In this document: piece after piece, positions 33,628 through 40,943 of the stretch | Layout: the number at the start of each line of letters is the position of its first letter | How positions within the stretch are numbered: position 1 is the first letter of the stretch | NCBI GenBank assembly: GCA_021299995.1 | Contig: JAJTIA010000022.1 | Span: 1-42,079, forward strand | Direction: 5' to 3' | Source: Candidatus Jidaibacter sp. | GTDB lineage: Bacteria; Pseudomonadota; Alphaproteobacteria; Rickettsiales; Midichloriaceae | DNA length: 42,079 nt | Position numbers and translations under genes: made by a program | The notes under the pieces: model-generated | The model's input: only the letters and a program-made list of their open reading frames with translations | The model's database searches: none | What the model was told of the DNA's origin: nothing

Positions 33628-34548
33628 TTATCCATTCTTCTCGTTAAGTTGCATCATATCCACTATGGTTTTCTCAAGTGCCGAATCATATAGCGCGTTA
33701 TAAGCTTTTACAGCAGTAGGGGATGTGACGTTGATCTCGATCAGCTTTTCGCCTATTAAATCTACGCCTGCAAAAAATATATCTTGTGCCCTTAAGAAGT
33801 CTGAAACATTTTCGCATATCTCTAATTCCTTTGGAGATAGTGATGTTTTATGAGCAGTTGCGCCATGCCCAAGGTTGGATAAAAACCCATGTGCTTGCGG
33901 TACCCTTCGTATTGCACCAAGAATATCGCGAGCCACTATAAAGACGCGTTTATCTCCATCTTTTATCTCATCTAAAAATTCTTGTGCTATCACGAATCCA
34001 TGCTCTTGCATAAATTGATTAATATTAGCTGCAGAATTGAGTTCTGCAACTTTGACCTCATTACCACCAAACCCATAAGGCGCTTTAAGTACGATCTTTT
34101 TATGTTTCTGCAAAAAGCTCATCACCAAACTCGCCTGATTCGTGAGAAGAGTGTCAGGTATATAATTAGGAAACCTTAATGCAGAAAGCTTTTCAGGAGT
34201 ATTACGTATAGCAGAGGGTTTATTGAAGAATGGTATTTTGCTCTCTAAAATATCTAGCATGTAGGTGTTATGAAGGTATCCGAGATCAAATGGCGGGTTT
34301 TGGCGTACTAACACGAGCTTAAGGTCTAGCAAATCAGCAATGTGAGGGGAGGCTTGATATTTGTGATTTGCATAATCTAGATCCACTATATGGCCATGGG
34401 CACTAATTGTTTCACCTGCAAAATATATATCATTAGGGCAAAAGAAAAATAGCTTATACCCACGCGATGCAATTTCTGATGCGAGCAGTAGGGATGTATC
34501 GCTTTCAAAATTGAGCGATTCTAGAGAATCTGTTTGTATACCTATCAT
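33628..34548 (-). CDS. gshB: Glutathione synthetase
   Basis: 306 residues from ATG 34548, which overlaps the hemH stop as ATGA; an in-frame start 33 bases upstream is less likely. The proline-rich VRQNPPFDLGYLHNTYMLD is the signature of the N-terminal domain. The ATP-grasp part has IVLKAPYGFGGNEV (P-loop-like), FIVARDILGAIRRVP and the metal-binding end GVDLIGEKLIEINVTSPTAV. It joins gamma-glutamylcysteine and glycine to make glutathione. gshA is not in the window. Paired with hemH in one operon. Confidence 0.93.
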   Translation of the reverse strand: MIGIQTDSLESLNFESDTSLLLASEIASRGYKLFFFCPNDIYFAGETISAHGHIVDLDYANHKYQASPHIADLLDLKLVLVRQNPPFDLGYLHNTYMLDILESKIPFFNKPSAIRNTPEKLSALRFPNYIPDTLLTNQASLVMSFLQKHKKIVLKAPYGFGGNEVKVAELNSAANINQFMQEHGFVIAQEFLDEIKDGDKRVFIVARDILGAIRRVPQAHGFLSNLGHGATAHKTSLSPKELEICENVSDFLRAQDIFFAGVDLIGEKLIEINVTSPTAVKAYNALYDSALEKTIVDMMQLNEKNG

Positions 34549-35507
34549 GCTATTTCTTTTAAGACGACTTGTTTTAGGCATTCTATATAATGAGGCTCAA
34601 TGCCGGATGCAGGAACTCGGAAATATCCTTTTGCACCATTTTCTAGTGCTAGCTCTTTATATTGTATGTCAAGCTCCACAAGTGTTTCAGAGTGTTCTGA
34701 GACAAAGCTTACCGGTACAACCACAATAGATCTATTTTCTTTTGCTGCCTCTAATATGCAGTCCTCTGTGGGAGGAGCAAGCCATTTTAGTGGCCCAACT
34801 TTGCTTTGATAGCAGACTAAATAGTCGAATTCATCTTGGTTCAAATGCTTTAGGATTTCAGCAACAGAGGCTTCGACATGTTTTTGATATGGATCCCCTT
34901 TTTGTATCCTGTTAAGTGGAATGCCATGTGCAGAGAATAAAACAATAGGTCTACCAAGCTTTTTTGCCTCATCAAGCTGTGGTTTTAAAAGCTCTGCATA
35001 ACTTTTTACAAAATTGGGCTCAGTTTCATATGAGGTTATATATTTTGTTTTATCATCGAATCCGAAGATTGTAGCATTCTCTTGCCATAAATCTATCGAA
35101 GATTTGGTAGTGGTAGTGGAGTATTGAGGATATAGAGGCAATAAGATGATCTCATCTGGATCAAATTTCTGTACACTGGATGCAACATCCTCAAAAAATG
35201 GATATGCATATCGCATGTACACAAACGTTTCAAAATGATATTCGGCATGGGAAGACAATGCTTGCTTCAAAGCTATGCTTTGTGCGTATGTTTCTGCCAA
35301 AATAGGAGAGCCTCCTCCTATTTGATTGTATATGCCTTGGGCTTTTTCTCTCCTGGAAGAAGATATTAGATTAGCAAGGAAATATCTAAATGGATTAGGT
35401 AGAGATATGATAGCTCTATCATAAAATAAGTTGAATAAGAATGGTTTTACCTGGGCTCCACAGCATGGGCCGCCAAGATTATAAAGGACTACTGCTATTT
35501 TTTTCAC
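34545..35507 (-). CDS. hemH: Ferrochelatase
   Basis: About 320 residues from GTG 35507 (VKKIAVVLYNLGGP), the normal family start; a longer frame runs 30 residues further upstream but covers the intergenic promoter region. Typical motifs are YNLGGPCC, YNQIGGGSPI, LLPLYPQYSTTTT, the catalytic His in LFSAHGIP and the Glu in FVSEHSETLVELDIQYKELA. It inserts Fe2+ into protoporphyrin IX to make haem at the inner membrane, feeding c-type cytochromes such as PetC through the Ccm pathway. Divergent from the 35573 lipoprotein gene; its stop overlaps the gshB start. Confidence 0.95.
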   Translation of the reverse strand: MKKIAVVLYNLGGPCCGAQVKPFLFNLFYDRAIISLPNPFRYFLANLISSSRREKAQGIYNQIGGGSPILAETYAQSIALKQALSSHAEYHFETFVYMRYAYPFFEDVASSVQKFDPDEIILLPLYPQYSTTTTKSSIDLWQENATIFGFDDKTKYITSYETEPNFVKSYAELLKPQLDEAKKLGRPIVLFSAHGIPLNRIQKGDPYQKHVEASVAEILKHLNQDEFDYLVCYQSKVGPLKWLAPPTEDCILEAAKENRSIVVVPVSFVSEHSETLVELDIQYKELALENGAKGYFRVPASGIEPHYIECLKQVVLKEIA

Positions 35508-35543
35508 TGAATTTTTCTTGTATACTATATAAAAACTTAGCAC

Positions 35544-35549
35544 TATAAT
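35544..35549 (+). promoter_or_regulatory. Possible -10 box of the lipoprotein gene
   Basis: Perfect TATAAT about 24 bases before ATG 35573. A TTGTAT upstream has 20-base spacing, so the -35 is doubtful. The same 60-base gap must hold the hemH promoter on the other strand. Confidence 0.35.
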
Positions 35550-35572
35550 GACTAAAAATTCTCTATTTGCCA

Positions 35573-36124
35573 ATGAAAAACCTATATAAATTATCATATA
35601 TTCTTATATCATGTGGAGCGCTTACAGCATGTTCAGGAGATAGTAAAGCTACACTTGGTATAACTAAGCCAGCTCCAGACGAATTTGTTGTGATTTCTAA
35701 CAAACCCCTAAGCATGCCACCAGAGCTTGCAGGATATGGGTCAAATCAAGGTGATACTAATGCTTTTAGCAATCCAAATAGGGCTAACCCACATGCTGTT
35801 CATTTAAAAGATGCTCGTAAAGAAGCTGCTGCTATTTCTCATGAAGATGAAAAATTTCTAGAATCTTTAGGTATGGAATCGCATCAGAAATCCGATGTAA
35901 AGAAAGAGATTGATAAAGATTTAGCACGCAAAAAAAATAAGCTAGAAAACCAAAACACTGTGAGCCAAACTATCTCTAAAATTAGAGGTGATGGCGTTGA
36001 CAATGTGATTGATCCTGTGAAAGAACGTGCCCGTCTTCAAGAAAATAAGGTGCAAGGTAAGCCGATCAATGAGGGTGAAGTCAGCAATAAATCTGAATCT
36101 ACTCTAAAGCGCTTGTTTGATTGA
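35573..36124 (+). CDS. DUF3035/BamF-like outer-membrane lipoprotein
   Basis: 183 residues from ATG 35573 (an upstream in-frame TTG adds only two). A lipoprotein signal, YILISCGALTAC, has the lipobox LTAC with the lipidated Cys at residue 20. Next comes LGITKPAPDEFVVISNKPLS with MPPELAGYG, the conserved core of the alphaproteobacterial DUF3035 family, some members of which have been named BamF, a lipoprotein of the Caulobacter outer-membrane assembly machine. The rest is Lys/Glu/Asn-rich and probably disordered or helical. Likely anchored in the outer membrane after Lol transport. Family assignment rests on the short core; the BamF role is inferred. Confidence 0.75.
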   Translation: MKNLYKLSYILISCGALTACSGDSKATLGITKPAPDEFVVISNKPLSMPPELAGYGSNQGDTNAFSNPNRANPHAVHLKDARKEAAAISHEDEKFLESLGMESHQKSDVKKEIDKDLARKKNKLENQNTVSQTISKIRGDGVDNVIDPVKERARLQENKVQGKPINEGEVSNKSESTLKRLFD

Positions 36125-36140
36125 GTTGTGTTCAATAATT

Positions 36141-37097
36141 TTAAGAGTAATAGCTTTTATACCATTCGACAAATGACTTAAGCCCAGTTTTAAGGTTGGT
36201 TTTAGGTTCAAAACCAAATGCCTGCTGGGCCTTAGTGATTTCTGCATATGTTTCATACACATCACCTTTTTGCATCTCTACAAGCTTAATAATAGGCTTT
36301 TTACCAATTGCATCAGATAATGTCTCGACGAACTCTAATAACGCTACAGGTTCATTGTTCCCAAGATTGTATATCTCGTTCCCAGCAGGGGAATGGTTGA
36401 TGGCTCCCACTATACCCGCCACAATATCATCAACATAAGTGAAATCTCGCTTTAGATTACCATGATTGAATAGCTGAATTTCTTTGCCTTCTATAATGTT
36501 TTTTGTAAATATAAATGGTGCCATATCTGGTCTACCCCATGGGCCATATACAGTGAAAAATCTTAATCCAACAAAGTTTAATCCATATATGTGATGATAA
36601 TTTTCACTCATCAATTCGTTTGTGATCTTTGTAGTAGCGTACAAAGAATTTGGTTTAGAAATAGTATCAGATTCGCTATATGGAAGCTTTGTGTTAGCGC
36701 CATATACAGAGCTAGAGCTTGCATAGACTATATGTTTCAATGTTTTTAGTGTCTTTGCGCATTCTAAGATATTGAGGTATGCATCTATGTTGTTTTTTAT
36801 ATAAGCACTTGGATTTATTATTGAGTATCGCACCCCTGGTTGTGCTGCGAGGTGTATTATCATATCGAAATCAGCGCATGTAAAAAGCGAAGAAACGCTT
36901 TCATAATCTGCTAAATCGATTTGATTAAACTCAAAGTTTTGATGTTTTTCTAATATTGAAAGTCGATCCTTTTTAAGCGCTGCTGAATAATAATCATGAA
37001 TATTGTCGATCCCAATCACATAAAACCTATTCTCGAGCAAAAATTTGCTTAAGGTAAATCCTATGAATCCCGCAGCGCCGGTTACTAATATCCTCAT
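36141..37097 (-). CDS. NAD-dependent nucleotide-sugar epimerase (UDP-glucuronate 4-epimerase-like)
   Basis: 318 residues. The Rossmann motif GAAGFIG is at about 7-13. IDNIHDYYSAALKKDRL is characteristic of the UDP-glucuronate 4-epimerase subgroup. YASSSSVYG and the catalytic YATTK follow, then RFFTVYGPWGRPDMAPF, RDFTYVDDIV and GNEIYNLGNNEP. It probably interconverts UDP-glucuronate and UDP-galacturonate for LPS or capsule sugars; other UDP-sugar epimerases of the extended SDR family are possible. The start overlaps the rimM stop by one base, so an envelope-sugar gene is tied to a ribosome maturation operon, an unusual pairing. Confidence 0.88.
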   Translation of the reverse strand: MRILVTGAAGFIGFTLSKFLLENRFYVIGIDNIHDYYSAALKKDRLSILEKHQNFEFNQIDLADYESVSSLFTCADFDMIIHLAAQPGVRYSIINPSAYIKNNIDAYLNILECAKTLKTLKHIVYASSSSVYGANTKLPYSESDTISKPNSLYATTKITNELMSENYHHIYGLNFVGLRFFTVYGPWGRPDMAPFIFTKNIIEGKEIQLFNHGNLKRDFTYVDDIVAGIVGAINHSPAGNEIYNLGNNEPVALLEFVETLSDAIGKKPIIKLVEMQKGDVYETYAEITKAQQAFGFEPKTNLKTGLKSFVEWYKSYYS

Positions 37098-37627
37098 TAT
37101 ACTTTACAAATGACTTCTTCTTGTACCTTATTAACAGAAATAGTGCGAGATTTCAAATCAACTGTTTGGATAAATTCTTTGTTGAACGGGTAATATAAAG
37201 TTCTGTTTGTCGCAGGGTCTTGAACTTCTATTATATCACCTGCGCCATAATTCATTATATTTGTCACAAAGCCAATTGAAAGGCCATCTACATATAACGC
37301 TTCCATGCCTACTAGATCGGCATAATAAAATTCATCATTTTTTGTAGCTGGTAATTCAGATCTTTCGATGTATAACTCCACGCCATGAAGCTTTTCTGCC
37401 TCATTTCTATCATCCACACCTTCTATCTTTGCGATAATTAAATCGCCTTTAGAGCTAAAGTATTGTACTTTAACGGGTTGGTTACCGAGTGAAGAATAAA
37501 CGTAAGAGAAATTCTCTATATCCTTGGGGGTATCTGTATAGATTTTGATTTTCACCAAACCTCTTACGCCATGAGGCGAGGTGATACGACCTATACAAAC
37601 AGATTGATTGTCATGATTTTTATTCAT
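37097..37627 (-). CDS. rimM: 16S rRNA processing protein RimM
   Basis: About 176 residues from ATG 37627 (an in-frame start 15 bases upstream is possible). CIGRITSPHGVRGLVKIKIY is the RimM N-terminal beta-barrel signature. The linker EAEKLHGVELYIERSELP leads to a PRC-barrel with EFYYADLVGMEALY, GFVTNIMNYGAGDIIEV and YYPFNKEFIQTVDL. RimM binds ribosomal protein S19 and helps mature the 30S head. It follows rpsP by about 43 bases, as in many bacteria, but the usual downstream trmD and rplS are absent here. Confidence 0.92.
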   Translation of the reverse strand: MNKNHDNQSVCIGRITSPHGVRGLVKIKIYTDTPKDIENFSYVYSSLGNQPVKVQYFSSKGDLIIAKIEGVDDRNEAEKLHGVELYIERSELPATKNDEFYYADLVGMEALYVDGLSIGFVTNIMNYGAGDIIEVQDPATNRTLYYPFNKEFIQTVDLKSRTISVNKVQEEVICKV

Positions 37628-37670
37628 ATTACGAGCGATCATACATTGACCCTAAAACACAATACTTTGG

Positions 37671-37925
37671 TTATGCTGAGATGCTAAGATTTTTGAATAA
37701 TCTTGCAACAACATCTGTAGGCTGAGCACCATTAGCTAGCCATTTTTTAGCTTTTTCAGCGTCTATTTTAACGCGATCAGCACTTTCAGCTACAGCTAAT
37801 GGATTGTAAGAACCAATAACTTCGATGAATTTACCATCACGAGGTGATCTTGAATCTGAAACAACAACCTTATAATATGGTCTTTTTTTCGCTCCTCTTC
37901 TAGCAAGTCTAATTTTTACTGACAT
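37671..37925 (-). CDS. rpsP: 30S ribosomal protein S16
   Basis: 84 residues, the usual length. [20 protein letters not shown] and [19 protein letters not shown] are diagnostic. It stabilises the 30S body. First gene of the rpsP-rimM-epimerase operon. Divergent from rodA. Confidence 0.97.
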   Translation of the reverse strand: MSVKIRLARRGAKKRPYYKVVVSDSRSPRDGKFIEVIGSYNPLAVAESADRVKIDAEKAKKWLANGAQPTDVVARLFKNLSISA

Positions 37926-37942
37926 TATTTTTACGCTTTAGA

Positions 37943-37948
37943 ATTATA
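37943..37948 (-). promoter_or_regulatory. Possible -10 box for rpsP
   Basis: Perfect TATAAT on the minus strand, 17 bases before the rpsP ATG. TTGTGG about 19 bases upstream is a weak -35. The rodA promoter must lie in the same 94-base divergent gap, but no clear candidate was found. Confidence 0.35.
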
Positions 37949-38019
37949 AATTTCTTGCTATTTTATACCACAAAAAAGCTATTTGTAAATCATATTATTT
38001 CCCTATATGGTATAACCTC

Positions 38020-39150
38020 ATGGATTCCAGAGTTAAAAATCGTCAAACAATAGGATCGCTGCTGTATAAAATGTTTTTTATTAGGCAAGATATGGCTCTA
38101 TTATCATCAATATTGGTGATAATAGCAATAGGTCTTGTATGCCAATATACGGTGTCTCAAGCAGATGGTGATGACTGGTTTACAAAGCAAATAACAACAG
38201 TGTCTGTGCTTCTTGTAGCGATGTTTGTGATGACAAGAATAAATTATACGATGCTCTATGATAACGCATATATGATATATGCATTAGGTCTAATGTTATT
38301 AGTGATAGCAAATGTTATAGGTTATAAAGCAATGGGTGCGCAGCGCTGGATTAGAATTGGGTTCATCAATTTTCAGCCATCTGAGTTTATGAAAATATTT
38401 CTAATATTGGGGTTAGCTAGGTATTATCAAGATGCACATACAGATGATATAAAAGGTATAAGAGGTCATATAGTACCTTTATTGCTTATTGTGATTCCAT
38501 TTTTATTGATACTGAAACAGCCAAATTTAGGAACGGCAAGCGTTATTTTGATGTTGGGTGTGGGGATTATTTTTGCATCTGGTCTCAATGTGAAGTATTT
38601 TATAGGTATGGGTGTAATTGTGCTTGCTTCAGGTCCTGTTGTATGGGGTTTGCTGCATGATTATCAAAAGCAAAGAGTGTTAACATTTTTGAATCCAGAG
38701 CTAGATCCACTAGGCGCAAGTTATAATATCATTCAATCAATGATAGCAATTGGTTCAGGTGGACTCTTTGGTAAGGGGTTTTTGGAAGGGTCGCAAAGTA
38801 AGTTGAGCTTTTTACCAGAAAAGCATACAGACTTTATCTTTTCAGTGCTAGGGGAAGAGTTTGGGTTTGTAGGTGTGATGGTAACTCTATCACTTGTTGT
38901 TCTGATCATACTGTTTTCATATCGTATGGCATTAAGCAGTAATACTCAGTTTGGTAGGATTATAATGCTTGGCATGGCCTTAAGCTTTTTTATACACGTT
39001 ATGATAAATACAGCAATGATAGTTGGATTAATGCCAGTTGTTGGGATACCATTTCCCTTTCTATCTTATGGTGGATCTAGCCTAGCTGGTTTTATGATTG
39101 GTTTTGGTCTGTTGCTAAATAAAAATTTGTTACATAATAGGCGGCAATAA
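38020..39150 (+). CDS. rodA: RodA peptidoglycan polymerase (SEDS family)
   Basis: 376 residues with about ten transmembrane helices. KAMGAQRWIRIGFINFQPSE is the family signature, with KQPNLGTASV next. The long external loop has GSQSKLSFLPEKHTDFIFSV, where Asp271 is the conserved catalytic aspartate of SEDS glycosyltransferases. The end, IPFPFLSYGGSS, is typical. It polymerises lipid II glycan strands together with a class B PBP (PBP2). With the L,D-transpeptidase at 6694 it supports a real peptidoglycan layer and lateral wall growth. Probably a monocistronic unit. Confidence 0.95.
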   Translation: MDSRVKNRQTIGSLLYKMFFIRQDMALLSSILVIIAIGLVCQYTVSQADGDDWFTKQITTVSVLLVAMFVMTRINYTMLYDNAYMIYALGLMLLVIANVIGYKAMGAQRWIRIGFINFQPSEFMKIFLILGLARYYQDAHTDDIKGIRGHIVPLLLIVIPFLLILKQPNLGTASVILMLGVGIIFASGLNVKYFIGMGVIVLASGPVVWGLLHDYQKQRVLTFLNPELDPLGASYNIIQSMIAIGSGGLFGKGFLEGSQSKLSFLPEKHTDFIFSVLGEEFGFVGVMVTLSLVVLIILFSYRMALSSNTQFGRIIMLGMALSFFIHVMINTAMIVGLMPVVGIPFPFLSYGGSSLAGFMIGFGLLLNKNLLHNRRQ

Positions 39151-39216
39151 TCCAACGCTTGTTGTAAATACTAAATAAATTCGTTTTTGAAATAAGCTTA
39201 TAGTTGGAAGAGAGTG

Positions 39217-39248
39217 TTAATAAAAAATAGATGACATTTCTTTATTAA
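39217..39248. repeat. AT-only inverted repeat after rodA
   Basis: TTAATAAA (39217-39224) and TTTATTAA (39241-39248) are perfect 8-base arms with a 16-base loop. It lies 66 bases past the rodA stop and upstream of the 39292 gene. A terminator or operator is possible but unsupported. Confidence 0.3.
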
Positions 39249-39280
39249 TCACTGTACTATCCATCTGATAAAATTGAATA

Positions 39281-39286
39281 AGGTGG
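39281..39286 (+). promoter_or_regulatory. Ribosome binding site deciding the start of the 39292 gene
   Basis: AGGTGG lies 5 bases before ATG 39292. This favours that ATG over the in-frame TTG at 39274, which would put the Shine-Dalgarno sequence inside the gene. Confidence 0.6.
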
Positions 39287-39291
39287 TTGAA

Positions 39292-39855
39292 ATGGATGGC
39301 TATAGCAATGATATTAATTTATACATGAAGCAAGTTAATAAAATCATATCAGAGCATTATTATAAGACGGTATATCTCCAGAAAAGCATAGCTAATGCTG
39401 TAAACTCAGATGACTTTGATCAAGCGATTTTTTTAACTCTCACATCAACTCAGCTATCTAACCTTACCAAACAAAACAAGATCCTGGCTGATGTAATAAA
39501 TTATAATAGAGATGCTGGCATGATGTTGTGTGGTGAATTAATTAAGTCCACTATTGTTAATAGGGCTGTTGCCCTATTTTCTGAAGAGAGTATACAAGAA
39601 GCATTGATGAATGTGAATGAAGAGCATTTTCTTGATGTGCCAGACGGTGAAAACATTATGCCATTTGAAGAATATCAGGTTCATAGGGATATAGATGATA
39701 CTGATTTATTGATGGGCTGTATCATAGAATATACTCATGCAGATCAAGATTCTACTATAATAGAGATGAATTTTGATAAATATGCTCTAAGGGATTGGTT
39801 AGAAGAGCATGTACTTGTGGTAGATGGTGGGTTGCAAATTACTTTGAATCTGTGA
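39292..39855 (+). CDS. Hypothetical acidic protein, unrecognised
   Basis: 187 residues from ATG 39292, supported by the AGGTGG site. No signal peptide, no transmembrane helix. The first 100 residues are probably helical (VNKIISEHYYKTVYLQKSIA and following). The second half is strongly acidic and may be mixed alpha/beta (DVPDGENIMPFEEYQVH, then DTDLLMGCIIEYTHAD). It resembles no family I know. Its 3' end overlaps the 3' end of the FeoC-like gene on the other strand by 17 bases. Function unknown. Confidence 0.65.
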   Translation: MDGYSNDINLYMKQVNKIISEHYYKTVYLQKSIANAVNSDDFDQAIFLTLTSTQLSNLTKQNKILADVINYNRDAGMMLCGELIKSTIVNRAVALFSEESIQEALMNVNEEHFLDVPDGENIMPFEEYQVHRDIDDTDLLMGCIIEYTHADQDSTIIEMNFDKYALRDWLEEHVLVVDGGLQITLNL

Positions 39856-40075
39856 GATAATACATTTCAACTAGCTCTATAAAACAGGTCTTGCAGCCTT
39901 TTTTATCGGAGCAGCATTGAGTATGGGGTAGTGATTTGCAGACTTCGCCTTGTTCTATTAATAAATCTAGAATATTTTTTGCAATATCTTTATCTTCGCA
40001 GTGGTGCCCTGCTATTTCAAGCAGAGTAGCACCTGAATGGCGAGCTAAATAGTCTTTTATTTTTCTAACTAACAC
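39839..40075 (-). CDS. FeoC-like winged-helix protein with Cys cluster
   Basis: 78 residues from GTG 40075. The first 50 residues match the FeoC-type winged helix: VRKIKDYLARHSGATLLEIA, then ILDLLIEQGEV. The second part has CCSDKKGCKTCF, a cluster of four cysteines that in FeoC proteins can bind an iron-sulfur cluster, making iron-responsive regulation plausible. No feoA or feoB is nearby. It is last in the ccmF-TrpD-like row, 13 bases after the previous stop. Assignment is by motif; a different Fe-S winged-helix regulator is possible. Confidence 0.68.
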   Translation of the reverse strand: MLVRKIKDYLARHSGATLLEIAGHHCEDKDIAKNILDLLIEQGEVCKSLPHTQCCSDKKGCKTCFIELVEMYYLTDSK

Positions 40076-40088
40076 TGTGGTGACCGGG

Positions 40089-40943
40089 TTACGCTCTGTT
40101 TGTTGACTCGATTACATAATCAAGTTTAGCTTTCAGTTTACCACTATTAATTTTATTACACAAATCTTCCAAGCTATTATATCGATTAATAATTTTTAGA
40201 TCAGATAATAGACCTAATATAATGTGATTTATATGATTGAAGTCAGACGCATTGGGATTTGCTAGGTATTGCGATAATAAAGCTATTTGTTTGTAAAAGT
40301 GATGTGGATTAGATGTTTTGAGATCATATGATTCTAAGTCTCGCAATGCATTAGAGTAAGAAGTAAAAGGTATTAATTTTTCATTTGTGATATCGTATAG
40401 CTTAATAATTTTATCGCTTGTACGAGGCGTATAAAAATAGAGTAGCTCATCTATCATTTTATCTAGTCCGATTTCGTGGGCTACATCGTATATATTGCGC
40501 ATTACATAGGTATAATTTAGGCTATACACAGCAAACTTAATTTGCGCAATTGATTGTTGTATATATTCAGCATTCATGGGATTGATGCCTATATGACCTA
40601 AAAAAGAATCGCTATGAGAATGAGAGATGTATATAGCATTCAAATTTAGCGCTGATAAAACGAGGCTAATAAGAATACCTATCATCTCATGATTTTCATC
40701 CGATATTACATAATATACGTCTTCTAAATCTATTGGGATATGTAGCTTAAAGCTCAAAAATTTAGACATTCCATCTATCTCTTGTCTAGACAGTCCTTTG
40801 ATAGAATACGAAGTTAAAAAGGCGGCGATTTGAGCAGGAGTGGCACCGCCTAAACACATTACTTGAAATGCTCTTGCAAACTCATCTGAATCCAGATCAG
40901 TGGAGAGCATTACTCGATCCAAATATTCTAAAAAATCTGACAT
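40089..40943 (-). CDS. Degenerate TrpD-like (anthranilate phosphoribosyltransferase fold) protein
   Basis: 284 residues. The N-terminus has the helical-bundle pattern of the TrpD/nucleoside phosphorylase type: FARAFQVMCLGGATPAQIAA and FLTSYSIKGLSRQEIDGMSK. Later, VAHEIGLDKMIDELLYFYTP matches the TrpD VHGxDGLDEL region. The PRPP-binding Gly-rich motif (DIVGTGGD in TrpD) and the NLLGPLTNP motif are missing: in their places are VISDENHEMIG and GHIGINPMNAEY. The protein is also shorter than TrpD (about 340). It therefore probably lacks phosphoribosyltransferase activity. No other tryptophan genes are near. Its start lies inside the end of ccmF (47-base overlap). Function unknown; the YbiB/TrpD2 nucleic-acid-binding family is one possible model. 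Confidence 0.68.
   Translation of the reverse strand: MSDFLEYLDRVMLSTDLDSDEFARAFQVMCLGGATPAQIAAFLTSYSIKGLSRQEIDGMSKFLSFKLHIPIDLEDVYYVISDENHEMIGILISLVLSALNLNAIYISHSHSDSFLGHIGINPMNAEYIQQSIAQIKFAVYSLNYTYVMRNIYDVAHEIGLDKMIDELLYFYTPRTSDKIIKLYDITNEKLIPFTSYSNALRDLESYDLKTSNPHHFYKQIALLSQYLANPNASDFNHINHIILGLLSDLKIINRYNSLEDLCNKINSGKLKAKLDYVIESTNRA

Noticed and set aside
33476-33703. Plus-strand 75-residue frame across the GC-rich palindrome
   Set aside because: It runs through the palindrome into the antisense of gshB; the Arg-rich segment arises from the GC-rich repeat, not from selection on a protein.
35508-35597. N-terminal extension of hemH
   Set aside because: The 30 extra residues are hydrophobic and unlike ferrochelatase starts, and they would cover the divergent promoter region. 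GTG 35507 gives the family-typical N-terminus.
39274-39291. TTG start for the 39292 gene
   Set aside because: AGGTGG lies between this TTG and ATG 39292 at proper spacing for the ATG.
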